This document shows, in pieces, positions 1 to 7,045 of a stretch of 64,000 nt of DNA. Source of the stretch: Anaerolineales bacterium (GTDB lineage Bacteria > Chloroflexota > Anaerolineae > Anaerolineales > Villigracilaceae). Under the pieces are notes generated by a model, which saw only the letters and a list, made by a program, of their open reading frames with translations, was not told the DNA's origin and searched no databases. Both the position numbers and the translations under genes were made by a program. Within the stretch, counting starts at the first letter, position 1. Every line of letters begins with the position of its first letter. The DNA is taken from positions 1,178,001 to 1,242,000 of the forward strand of contig CP129482.1 in assembly GCA_030583925.1 (NCBI GenBank). Direction: 5' to 3'.

Positions 1-2
1 TA

Positions 3-1208
3 TATGTAGGCGGCGTGATGCGCCCAGCGTATTGGGGCATCTTCCTCGTCAACACCGTGTTTTGGATCGGCATTAGCCATGCCGGTACGTTCATCTCGGC
101 GATCTTGCGGGTTTTCAAAGCGGAGTTCCGGCGTCCGTTCACGCGCGCGGCGGAGTTGATGACCACCTTCGGCTTGATCCAAGCGGGCGCGAGCATCTTT
201 ATGCACATGGGTCGTGTTTGGTTGTCATATTGGATGCTCCCCATCCCCAACGAACGATTGTTGTGGCCCAACTTCCACTCGCCGCTGATGTGGGATTTGC
301 TCGCGATCACCACCTATGTTCTCGGCAGTACGATGTACCTGTTCCTGCCGCTGATCCCCGATCTGGCGATGGCGCGCGACCGCTCGACGGGCTGGCGCAA
401 GACTTTCTATAAAATTCTCGCGCTCGGCTTCCGCGGAACCGAGGGCGAGTGGCGTCACCTGACGACCGCTATGAACTTCTTTGCTTTGGCGATCATCCCC
501 GTGATGTTCTCGGTTCACACCATCGTTTCATGGGACTTTGCCATGGCGATGCGCCCCGGCTGGTCCTCTTCGGTGTTCGGTCCGTACTTTGTGCTGGGGG
601 CGTTACATTCGGGTATGGGCGCGGTGGCAGTGGTGCTGTTCCTCATGCGGACAACGATGAAGCACATGGATTATTTCATCCGCAAAGAGCACTTCAACGC
701 CTTGGGCAAGTTGATGTTAATGGTCACCTTTACCTATTCGTACTTCTTGTTCAACGACTACATCGTGCAATGGTACGGCGGCGATCGGGCGACCGACAAC
801 CTCCTGCATTGGCTGGAGGAAGGTCCGATGGCGTGGATGTTCATCCAAATGGTTCTGTTCAACGTTGTCATTCCGCCGCTCTTCTTGTGGAGCAAAAAGG
901 TGCGCGAAACGCCGTGGTTACTTGCCGCGATCGGTCTGTTGATCAATGTTGGTATGTATTGGGAGCGTTACGTGATCATCCCGGTGATGTTGACCATCAA
1001 CCGCATGCCCTTCACGTGGAAAGAATTCGAGCCGCGCATTGAAATTTTCCTGACGATTGGAACCTTCTCGGCGTTCCTGCTCTTCTATATGATCGCCTCG
1101 CGCCTTATTCCTCTTGTCCCGGTTTGGGAAGTGCAGGAAGGACAGATGACCCACTCCCTGCGTAAAGTAGGCAAGGCTCATCTGCCCACGATCAGTGAGT
1201 TCGAGTAA
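3..1208 (+). CDS. actC: ActC-like NrfD membrane subunit of alternative complex III, 5' truncated
   Basis: Integral membrane, quinone-interacting subunit of alternative complex III, which oxidises menaquinol and passes electrons to periplasmic carriers. The frame is open to the window edge (codons for YVGG precede the first GTG at 15), so the gene starts upstream. The visible 400 or so residues are highly hydrophobic with about nine membrane spans of the NrfD/PsrC type, including the segment starting TFISAILRVFKAEFRRP. ActD and ActE follow directly, the usual act order, which favours ActC over ActF. The stop at 1206-1208 is 12 bases before actD, so the genes are co-transcribed. The family is clear; the exact subunit letter is inferred from order. 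Confidence 0.88.
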   Translation, partial: YVGGVMRPAYWGIFLVNTVFWIGISHAGTFISAILRVFKAEFRRPFTRAAELMTTFGLIQAGASIFMHMGRVWLSYWMLPIPNERLLWPNFHSPLMWDLLAITTYVLGSTMYLFLPLIPDLAMARDRSTGWRKTFYKILALGFRGTEGEWRHLTTAMNFFALAIIPVMFSVHTIVSWDFAMAMRPGWSSSVFGPYFVLGALHSGMGAVAVVLFLMRTTMKHMDYFIRKEHFNALGKLMLMVTFTYSYFLFNDYIVQWYGGDRATDNLLHWLEEGPMAWMFIQMVLFNVVIPPLFLWSKKVRETPWLLAAIGLLINVGMYWERYVIIPVMLTINRMPFTWKEFEPRIEIFLTIGTFSAFLLFYMIASRLIPLVPVWEVQEGQMTHSLRKVGKAHLPTISEFE

Positions 1209-1220
1209 ACGGAGCAGATC

Positions 1221-1742
1221 ATGTCTGATGCAACCCTTTTAGCAGTCTTCGAAGATATTGACCCAGCCGCGGAAGCCATCGCGAAATTGCACGAGATGGG
1301 CGTCACGGACGAAAACATCAATGTGATCTCCGGCGTGCCGATCGCGCACAAAATGCTTGGGCGTCCGCACCCATGGACGAACGTTTCCAAATTATCGCTG
1401 GGCGGCGCAATCGCCGGTTTCCTTTTTGGGCTATTCCTAAACTTTGGAACGCCCTATTTATACACCGTGCATGTCGGCGGACAGTATGTTACGCCGATCC
1501 CGCCCGGCATCATTATCACGTTCGAAATGACGATGCTCTTTGCGCTGCTCGCCACCTTCCTCGGCGTTTTCCTCGATAGTTACTTTCCGAATTACCGCCC
1601 GATGGAATACGTGAGCGAAGTCAGCGACGGGAAGATCGCAGTGTTCTTCCGGTGCGCGCAGGACGAAGCGAAGAAACTTACAGATGCGCTGACCAAATTA
1701 GGCGCCGAATCTGTCAAACCCGCGGAGGCGCGGCAATTATGA
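1221..1742 (+). CDS. actD: ActD, DUF3341 membrane subunit of alternative complex III
   Basis: 173-residue protein matching the DUF3341/ActD family in length and layout: a soluble N-terminal alpha/beta part starting LLAVFEDIDPAAEAI, two hydrophobic spans (about 56-76 and 92-117), then a soluble C-terminal part. ActD is a small integral subunit of the quinol-oxidising complex. The AGGAGCAG-like stretch just before ATG 1221 (ggagcagatc) serves as ribosome-binding site. Its stop overlaps the actE start by the ATGA motif at 1739-1742, indicating translational coupling. Confidence 0.9.
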   Translation: MSDATLLAVFEDIDPAAEAIAKLHEMGVTDENINVISGVPIAHKMLGRPHPWTNVSKLSLGGAIAGFLFGLFLNFGTPYLYTVHVGGQYVTPIPPGIIITFEMTMLFALLATFLGVFLDSYFPNYRPMEYVSEVSDGKIAVFFRCAQDEAKKLTDALTKLGAESVKPAEARQL

Positions 1743-2254
1743 GACTTTTGAAACAACTATTTTGGGTTTTTCTCACCCTCGGTATCCTCTTTGGGATCAT
1801 CGAACTCTTCATGTTCGACGTGATCAAAATTGACTGGGTGAGTTTTATGGAAATCCAACCATCCTACCGCCCGATGGAAGACCCGCTTCCTCCCCCCAGT
1901 CGGTCTGTTCCAATTGAGGGTGCGATTGCCATCCCCGGCATGGGCGCGCCGGAAAATCCCACCGTAGCCGATGCCGACTCGCTCACGCGCGGCGCGGAAC
2001 TGTACGCGATCAACTGCCAAATGTGTCACGGCATCACCGGCGAAGGGAACGGGTCTGTGGCTCCATTCCTCATACAATTCAAGCCCGCGAACCTCACCAC
2101 CGAAGTGACGCAGTCTCAAAGCGACGGCTCGATCTTTCTCACTATCTCCAACGGAGTGGACGGTCGTATGCCGGCGCTGAACGAGAACCTCACCGTCTCT
2201 GAACGATGGGATGTGGTGAACTTTATCCGTACCTTGAAAAAAGCGGCAGAATAG
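1739..2254 (+). CDS. actE: ActE-like membrane-anchored monohaem cytochrome c
   Basis: 171 residues when started at ATG 1739, which overlaps the actD stop. A single N-terminal anchor (about 7-25) is followed by a Pro-rich linker and a class I cytochrome c domain with the haem-binding motif CQMCH (Cys93, Cys96, His97). Met144 in the GRMPAL motif is the likely sixth ligand. In alternative complex III this subunit carries electrons from the multihaem subunit to the terminal oxidase or a soluble carrier. An upstream in-frame start at 1652 would lie inside actD and is rejected. Confidence 0.85.
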   Translation: MRLLKQLFWVFLTLGILFGIIELFMFDVIKIDWVSFMEIQPSYRPMEDPLPPPSRSVPIEGAIAIPGMGAPENPTVADADSLTRGAELYAINCQMCHGITGEGNGSVAPFLIQFKPANLTTEVTQSQSDGSIFLTISNGVDGRMPALNENLTVSERWDVVNFIRTLKKAAE

Positions 2255-2265
2255 GGAATCTTGAT

Positions 2266-2928
2266 ATGAATGACGTCCGAAAAATGATCTATGGAACCCT
2301 GGTCGGGTTCTTGGGCTTTCTGGTCTTGTGGATCAGTTTTGTCTACGTTTCAGGATGCGGGTTGACGTTTTCTTGCAACAAACACGTCCCGATCGTCGAG
2401 CGCACGCCCATCCCAACGTTGATCCCCGTCAACCATGCCGTGATCCAGTTGCCGGCCGCGGAAGGCGATTTCAATAAGTGCGCCGTCTCTGCCACAGAAT
2501 TGGTTGGAGCGTGGGTTTCGGCGGATTCGCCCGAAACGGATCCGTTCCCCTTTTCCGATGTGAACGGTAAACCATGCGAAGGCACGTATGCAGCGGATAT
2601 CCAGCCGCTATTTATTGAAAATAGCCTTTGGTATCAAGGCGCCATTGGTTGCGTTGCCTGTCACAACGCTGAATTATCCATCCGCAGCGGCGGACTCGAC
2701 CTCTCGTCCTACGATGCGATGCTTTTGGGCTCACGTCGCGTGGAAGGTTCCACCTCTCCAAGCACTGATATCTTTGGCAGGGGAAATTGGGAAAAGTCTC
2801 TCCTGTATGGAATACTGGTCAATCAGGGAATGACGCCGAAGGGTCACTCACCGGATGTGCCGCCAAACCAACCGATACTCTATGCCGGTCAGGCGGTTGC
2901 TGAAGTAGTAGCAACTCCTACGCCCTAA
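2266..2928 (+). CDS. Membrane-anchored cytochrome c-like protein at the end of the act operon
   Basis: 220 residues. The start is ATG 2266, 11 bases after actE, with GGGAATC upstream. There is an N-terminal membrane span (about 8-28) and one haem c motif, CVACH (Cys129, Cys132, His133), followed by GGLDLSSYDAML, a pattern shared with the planctomycete-type cytochrome c domain of the gene at 5785-6276. Four further cysteines (31, 37, 72, 104) could form disulfides. The C-terminus ends in a short Pro/Thr tail. It occupies the place where other act operons carry actF, so it may be an extra electron carrier of the complex; that role is inference. A strong terminator follows. Confidence 0.75.
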   Translation: MNDVRKMIYGTLVGFLGFLVLWISFVYVSGCGLTFSCNKHVPIVERTPIPTLIPVNHAVIQLPAAEGDFNKCAVSATELVGAWVSADSPETDPFPFSDVNGKPCEGTYAADIQPLFIENSLWYQGAIGCVACHNAELSIRSGGLDLSSYDAMLLGSRRVEGSTSPSTDIFGRGNWEKSLLYGILVNQGMTPKGHSPDVPPNQPILYAGQAVAEVVATPTP

Positions 2929-2933
2929 TAATA

Positions 2934-2973
2934 AAAAATGACCCATCCTGATCGTTTAGGATGGGTCATTTTT
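2934..2973. terminator. Bidirectional intrinsic terminator between act operon and nirK
   Basis: Perfect 16-bp inverted repeat with an 8-base loop (2950-2957). The arms read AAAAATGACCCATCCT and its complement, so each strand has a GC-rich stem followed by a T-run. It lies between two convergent operons and can stop both. Confidence 0.95.
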
Positions 2974-2991
2974 ATAACGGTCAATTCTGTT

Positions 2992-4476
2992 CTAGTGACC
3001 GCTTCCAGGTGTGATCGTGCCGTTGATGATCTCTGGGTTTTCAGGACCTTCCACTATCAAATATCCTGACAATCCGCGTTGCATGCGTGATAACGCATGA
3101 TCAACCAGAAGATAGTTACCCGGTACTTCTAGTCCGAATTCGACCATGGTTGCGCCGCCGGGCGGAACAGACACGGTCTGAACATTGGTTAGCGGGGGAG
3201 AGGTCAGCGACGCCTGATCGTACACTCGATCGAATATCTCGCCGATCACATGGAAGGACGATGTAAAGTTTGGTCCACCCACGCCGAAGAAGATCCGCAC
3301 CGTTTCGCCGACGTTCGCTGTAAGCGGCTTCTGTTCGGTCAAGCCTCCCACTGCTCCGTTGAATACAAGGTATTCAGGATTCTCGTCGAGAAGAGCCTGA
3401 ATATTTTCCGTTAGTAGCCCAGTTGAACCAAAGGCTTCATTGGTATACACCTCGCCTTGCATCACATAAAACTCACGGTCTACTGGAGGAAGTCCCTCCT
3501 CAGGTTCCACAAGGATCAAGCCATACATGCCGTTGGCAATGTGCTGGGCGACCATAGGGGTGGCGCAGTGGTAAACGAACAAACCCGGTCGGATCGCCTT
3601 CGCGGTAAAGCTTGTTTCTTGCCCGGGAGGGGTTTGGGTCATCACAGCGCCGCCGCCCGGTCCCGTCACTGCGTGGAAATCTACGGAGTGCGCCATTGTG
3701 CTGTTGGTTAGATTCTTCAAGTGAACTTCGATAGTATCGCCCACGCGGACTCGGTAGAACGGACCCGGCACCTTACCGTTGAACGTCCAATATTTGTAGG
3801 TTGTGCCGTCTGCCAATTGACCTTCGATCTCGATGGTTTCCAGATCAATCCGCACGGTTTCCGGTTCGCGCCGGGTGATCGGAGCGGGGATTTCAGTGGG
3901 GTCGCGCACAATATCGGCGCCAGTTTCCAAAGGATTGTTGACAACAACCGGTCCGCTCGCGTTAGACGCTGAATGATTGCTCATATCCATGGGTGCGGTG
4001 GTTGAATCGGAGCCGCTAGCGAGGTTGCCGGTGACTTCGAACCTTCCGCTCATACCAGCTTCTTTGTGTCCGGGAATCGTGCAAACGTACGTGAAATTGC
4101 CTGGTTTGTCCACGGTGAATTCGAACGAGGTTTGCGAGCCCTCCTCGATAACATGCTCGGACTGAGCGTTGAAATCCGGGAAAGCGATATCGTGTTCGAT
4201 GCCGTTTCCACTGATCAGGGTGATCTTCACCGTGTCGCCGACGGATGCGCTAAGCGTCGGGTTTTTCACGCCGTCTATATCGCCGCCGACGCCGAGATAA
4301 GCCATTCCGCCGTCAATCAGCGCGGTTTTGAGCGTATATTCCACCAGTTTGCCGCCGCCACCGCTGTTGACCGCCTCCGCCGCCACTGCAGTCGGTTTGC
4401 TCTTTTCCGTTCCACAGGCGGAGATCAAAAACGCGAGGACGATCAGCAGGCTAAAAAATTTGAACGAGTTTTTCAT
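2992..4476 (-). CDS. nirK: Copper nitrite reductase with fused N-terminal cupredoxin, lipoprotein
   Basis: 494 residues. It reduces nitrite to nitric oxide outside the membrane. A lipoprotein signal ends at Cys21 (LISAC). Residues about 45-150 form an extra cupredoxin with a complete type 1 copper set (His95, Cys132, His137, Met142), a built-in electron donor. The NirK core follows: type 1 ligands His263, Cys304, His312, Met317; type 2 ligands His268, His303, His409 or its neighbour, and His460; catalytic Asp266 in HSVDFH. The start codon overlaps the DUF1858 stop (ATGA, 4473-4476), with AAGGAG seven bases upstream. N-terminal cupredoxin fusions are known in some NirK lineages. Family and activity are nearly certain; copper loading is inferred from the conserved ligands. 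Confidence 0.95.
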   Translation of the reverse strand: MKNSFKFFSLLIVLAFLISACGTEKSKPTAVAAEAVNSGGGGKLVEYTLKTALIDGGMAYLGVGGDIDGVKNPTLSASVGDTVKITLISGNGIEHDIAFPDFNAQSEHVIEEGSQTSFEFTVDKPGNFTYVCTIPGHKEAGMSGRFEVTGNLASGSDSTTAPMDMSNHSASNASGPVVVNNPLETGADIVRDPTEIPAPITRREPETVRIDLETIEIEGQLADGTTYKYWTFNGKVPGPFYRVRVGDTIEVHLKNLTNSTMAHSVDFHAVTGPGGGAVMTQTPPGQETSFTAKAIRPGLFVYHCATPMVAQHIANGMYGLILVEPEEGLPPVDREFYVMQGEVYTNEAFGSTGLLTENIQALLDENPEYLVFNGAVGGLTEQKPLTANVGETVRIFFGVGGPNFTSSFHVIGEIFDRVYDQASLTSPPLTNVQTVSVPPGGATMVEFGLEVPGNYLLVDHALSRMQRGLSGYLIVEGPENPEIINGTITPGSGH

Positions 4477-4706
4477 ATCTTGCTCCTTGAGTTATGATTC
4501 GTATGTTGGGCACAATCCTTCAATTCGTACATCAGATCTGGGAGAGAGAGGCGATAGACTTCCGCGACCTCTTTAAGCGTGCAAAATTGCCGCATAAAAC
4601 AGCCGGGGCACTTGGTCTTTGCCGCCATGAAGACCGCAAAGGTGCTGGGCCATTTTTGCAGTACTTCTTCAACCGTCAACCGAACATGAAGAAGTTGTGT
4701 GTCCAT
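4473..4706 (-). CDS. DUF1858-domain protein coupled to nirK
   Basis: 77 residues from ATG 4706. DUF1858 is a small helical domain also found fused to hybrid-cluster or Fe-S-repair proteins. This one has the CPGC motif (Cys33, Cys36) plus Cys42 and Cys65. It overlaps nirK by four bases, so its translation is coupled to nirK. A longer frame reaches back to 4790, but it would run through the terminator at 4763-4788 and the palindrome at 4742-4757, so the internal start is preferred. There is no clear Shine-Dalgarno, and the mRNA may be leaderless. A redox or nitric-oxide-linked role beside nirK is inference only. Confidence 0.8.
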   Translation of the reverse strand: MDTQLLHVRLTVEEVLQKWPSTFAVFMAAKTKCPGCFMRQFCTLKEVAEVYRLSLPDLMYELKDCAQHTNHNSRSKI

Positions 4707-4741
4707 TACCTGTAAGGGTACCTGTATTGGTTGGAAATGTC

Positions 4742-4757
4742 TTTGCGCTGGCGCAAA
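4742..4757. promoter_or_regulatory. Probable Crp/Fnr-type operator for the DUF1858-nirK operon
   Basis: Perfect inverted repeat TTTGCGC-TG-GCGCAAA. Seen as TTGCG-N4-CGCAA it has the 5-4-5 geometry of Crp/Fnr-family sites. It lies 36-51 bases upstream of ATG 4706. If transcription starts at about 4708 (TANNNT hexamer at 4720-4715), its centre is at about -41.5, the class II activator position. The adjacent regulator (4817-5518) is the obvious candidate binder; this is inference. Confidence 0.6.
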
Positions 4758-4762
4758 TAGCG

Positions 4763-4788
4763 AAAAAGCACGCACACCGAACGTGCGC
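4763..4788 (-). terminator. Terminator after the Crp/Fnr-family gene
   Basis: On the minus strand a GC-rich hairpin (5-6 bp, arms within GCACG...CGTGC, 4768-4788) is followed at once by TTTTT (4767-4763). It is 29 bases after the regulator stop and separates it from the DUF1858-nirK transcript. Confidence 0.6.
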
Positions 4789-4816
4789 ATGCGTATAGAC
4801 CGAACCGGGAACCTGT

Positions 4817-5518
4817 TTATTCCTCAGCGCCCTCTGAAATTTGCAATAACTTATGTGGGTTTTTGATCACGACGCGCTCGCGTCCCGCCTCGATAACCCC
4901 TTGTCTTTCCCACTCTGCCAGCGCCCGGCTGACGGTAAAAATCGAGGCGCCCGCGGCTTCGGCGATCTCTTGGCGTGAGAGCGGAAGTTCCACAAAAGGT
5001 TTATCCTCGGCAACGCGCTTGCCAATTTGGGACGCCAACCGGAGAACGGTCCGGGCAATGCGGCGTTCCACCCGTTCGGTAGCCATCTCGCGGAAACGCT
5101 CCTGCATTTCCGTGATGTGGTTGGTCATTATCTGCATCAAGCCCAAATTCAAATAGGGGCGCGTAGGCAGCATCGCTTTCATCAGTTCGCTTTCGATGGC
5201 GAGCGCGGCGCTGGCGATGAGCGCCTGTGCTGTTACAGGATATGTCGCATTCGGGCGGACGACTCCCAATGCGCCGAAGGTCTGCCATTCGTTGATCGTC
5301 CGCAAAATGACTTGTTGACCGGTGGGACTCGATTGCACTAATTTTGCCCTGCCGCTGACTAAAACATACATATGACTGGCAGGGTCGCCCTGAAAAAAGA
5401 AGAACTCGCCCTCCTCCATCGTTCGTAGCGTGCCTTTTTCAGCGAAGAGCTCCAAGTCGTTATCGGTGGCATCGTTGAATACACTGACGCGGCGCAAATC
5501 TGCCGGGTTTAATTTCAT
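4817..5518 (-). CDS. Crp/Fnr-family transcriptional regulator, likely nirK regulator
   Basis: 233 residues: an N-terminal cyclic-nucleotide-binding-type beta barrel (about 10-120), a dimerisation helix (about 125-160) and a C-terminal winged helix-turn-helix (about 178-212) with the recognition helix in the segment IFTVSRAL. The protein contains no cysteine, so it cannot carry an Fnr-type Fe-S cluster. A haem/NO-sensing (Dnr/Nnr-like) or Crp-like mode is possible. It lies just upstream of and in the same direction as DUF1858-nirK, with a palindrome between them, so it is the likely local regulator. The specific signal cannot be told from sequence. Confidence 0.88.
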   Translation of the reverse strand: MKLNPADLRRVSVFNDATDNDLELFAEKGTLRTMEEGEFFFFQGDPASHMYVLVSGRAKLVQSSPTGQQVILRTINEWQTFGALGVVRPNATYPVTAQALIASAALAIESELMKAMLPTRPYLNLGLMQIMTNHITEMQERFREMATERVERRIARTVLRLASQIGKRVAEDKPFVELPLSRQEIAEAAGASIFTVSRALAEWERQGVIEAGRERVVIKNPHKLLQISEGAEE

Positions 5519-5590
5519 ATATCAATTCTACTTGTGCGCCGGTTTACATGTGCGGCTAACCGATCATAACATAGACCCGCATTTCGACGC

Positions 5591-5618
5591 AAAACGCCTC
5601 ACGTATGTGAGGCGTTTT
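5591..5618 (-). terminator. Terminator downstream of tRNA-Ser
   Basis: Perfect 12-bp inverted repeat (arm AAAACGCCTCAC, loop GTAT at 5603-5606) ending in TTTT. It sits three bases past the mature tRNA-Ser 3' end on the minus strand. Confidence 0.88.
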
Positions 5619-5621
5619 CAG

Positions 5622-5708
5622 CGGAGAGGGCGGGATTCGAACCCGCGAACCTTTGTGGGTTACACGCTTTCCAAGCGTGCGCGCTAAGCCAGACTACGCG
5701 ACCTCTCC
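5622..5708 (-). tRNA. tRNA-Ser (anticodon GGA)
   Basis: 87 bases on the minus strand. The acceptor arms GGAGAGG and CCTCTCC pair, the T-arm reads CGGGTTCGAATCCCG, and the anticodon loop is CTTGGAAAG with anticodon GGA. The long variable arm typical of tRNA-Ser follows the anticodon stem. The discriminator is G. CCA is not encoded. Confidence 0.95.
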
Positions 5709-5724
5709 AAATGTAAGCGGACGA

Positions 5725-5733
5725 ATTATACCA
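5725..5733 (-). promoter_or_regulatory. Extended -10 promoter of tRNA-Ser
   Basis: On the minus strand TGG-TATAAT (TATAAT at 5730-5725) lies 16 bases upstream of the tRNA 5' end. There is no good -35, but the TGn extension can substitute. It overlaps the foot of the terminator hairpin for the upstream cytochrome gene. Confidence 0.7.
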
Positions 5734-5780
5734 GAAACAAAAATGCGACCCGTGAAATTGGGCCGCATTTTTGTTTCTGG
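5731..5780 (-). terminator. Long hairpin terminator after the cytochrome lipoprotein gene
   Basis: 21-bp stem with a single mismatch and an 8-base loop (5752-5759). The arms begin CCAGAAACAAAAATGCG and contain an A5/T5 run, so the 3' side works as a terminator in either direction. It starts four bases after the stop of the gene at 5785. Confidence 0.85.
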
Positions 5781-5784
5781 CGCA

Positions 5785-6276
5785 TCAGTTGTTCAACGCG
5801 CCTTGATTGATCCAATCTACGATGATCTGCACCTGAGGCGGAGTCAATTTTGGTCCGCGCTTGGGCATCTCTTGAGAGACCACTTGCTCGGCAAACAGGC
5901 TGTTATCCGCGTCACCGGGCGTGATCACTGATCCGTTTTCCGAGCCAGCCATGATACTTTCGTACGTCGAAACATCCAAACCCTCCTTGGTCTCTTTGCC
6001 GCCGTGACAGTTGAGACAACGGCTTTCCAAGATCGGAAGCACATCATTGACAAAACTGATCGTAGCGGTCTGGGCGGATGCCTCTGTGGGCGGCGTGGTC
6101 GGGATGACCACCGTGGGACTCGGCGCTTCACTCGGCGGGACGGCTGTATCGGCGGCGGGAAGCGCGTCCGTGGGGGATGCAGGCTCACCCGTGGATGAAG
6201 CGGGGGCTTCCGTCGCCTGAGTCCCGCAGGCGGATACTAATCCGATCAAGAGTAGCGCAATCAATATCTTCTTCAT
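5785..6276 (-). CDS. Cytochrome c-like lipoprotein, planctomycete-type haem domain
   Basis: 163 residues from ATG 6276. A lipoprotein signal ends at Cys17 (LVSAC), followed by a long Pro/Thr/Ala-rich linker (about 20-70) that holds the domain off the membrane. The C-terminal domain carries CLNCH (Cys87, Cys90, His91), then GLDVSTYESIMAG and a QEMPKRGP segment with likely axial Met137. The pattern matches the PSCyt1-like cytochrome c domain. It is seven bases downstream of the DUF2231 gene, so the two form an operon. Electron-transfer partner unknown. Confidence 0.82.
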   Translation of the reverse strand: MKKILIALLLIGLVSACGTQATEAPASSTGEPASPTDALPAADTAVPPSEAPSPTVVIPTTPPTEASAQTATISFVNDVLPILESRCLNCHGGKETKEGLDVSTYESIMAGSENGSVITPGDADNSLFAEQVVSQEMPKRGPKLTPPQVQIIVDWINQGALNN

Positions 6277-6283
6277 ATTTCTC

Positions 6284-6721
6284 CTAGAAACCATATAGAA
6301 TGACGCCGCCCAGGAATGCAAGGATGAGGGCGACGAGAAAACTTAACCCATAACCCGCCGCGTACAAGAAACGATTGCCGGTGGCGAAGATCTCGGGTTT
6401 GCGATAACGGACGAGGCTGATGCCGGCGGTCAGCAGGAAAAGCACAAAAGCAAGCGCCACTTTTGCCGACGCGTTCGGCGCATCGCCTTCGTAATTCTTG
6501 ACATTATCCATCATGCCGGAGATGCCAGCCACGATCGTGCTGACCGCGGCGAGTACGATGTTGGCGTAGGCAACCAGTTCAAGCGAGGCGTTGTTCTTCC
6601 ACCACGCGATCAGGATGAAGAGGAATGCCGCGCCGGTGAGGGCGATGGGGAAATGCACAACCATCGGGTGGGTGGGGTGCAGTTGTGTGACAGCGTTGAT
6701 AAGACGTTCGATGAAATCCAT
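6284..6721 (-). CDS. DUF2231 membrane protein
   Basis: 145 residues from ATG 6721, which has a strong GAGGAGA ribosome-binding site. Four membrane spans, with the segment HPTHPMVVHFPIALTG near the N-terminus typical of DUF2231. The histidine-rich start of this family has been suggested to bind haem or metal. It is commonly found next to cytochrome genes, as here. A longer frame upstream to 6841 has no ribosome-binding site and would include the hairpin at 6742-6768, so it is rejected. Confidence 0.8.
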   Translation of the reverse strand: MDFIERLINAVTQLHPTHPMVVHFPIALTGAAFLFILIAWWKNNASLELVAYANIVLAAVSTIVAGISGMMDNVKNYEGDAPNASAKVALAFVLFLLTAGISLVRYRKPEIFATGNRFLYAAGYGLSFLVALILAFLGGVILYGF

Positions 6722-6741
6722 GTGGTTCTCCTCAGTTTGTG

Positions 6742-6768
6742 ATAAGACCCTGGCAAGCAGGGTCTTAT
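6742..6768. other. Hairpin in the leader of the DUF2231-cytochrome operon
   Basis: Perfect 11-bp inverted repeat (arm ATAAGACCCTG, loop 6753-6757). On the plus strand it is followed by TTTGTTTT, which resembles a terminator, but no plus-strand gene ends here. On the minus strand it sits 20 bases before the DUF2231 start. The rest of the 324-base gap to 7045 shows only weak imperfect repeats and no gene. Confidence 0.6.
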
Positions 6769-7045
6769 TTGTTTTCGAGTAGACGGACTTGTTGGGCGTT
6801 CGCTTACCTTTTTCAGATTTCCCCAAAACTATAACCGGCAAAAATAAGCCTAAACTGTGAGAATGGTGAACGGAAGATAAATGTTTGTTTGAAGGGAGGC
6901 GTATTCGGAAAGACCTTGTAGCGCGTACTTGGCTGTCTTTTTTTACGCATGATCCCTGTTTGACAGATGGAAGGATGACATTTCTGAGGATGTCTTCTCC
7001 CTGCGGGCGATCAGGATTTCCGGAAGGGTGATCCTGCGATTGTTT

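Noticed and set aside
4707-4790. Longer DUF1858 protein starting at 4790
   Set aside because: The extension would cover a terminator and a perfect palindrome and is not conserved-looking.
6742-6768. Terminator for a plus-strand transcript
   Set aside because: A T-rich run follows on the plus strand, but no plus-strand gene lies upstream between 2929 and 6742.
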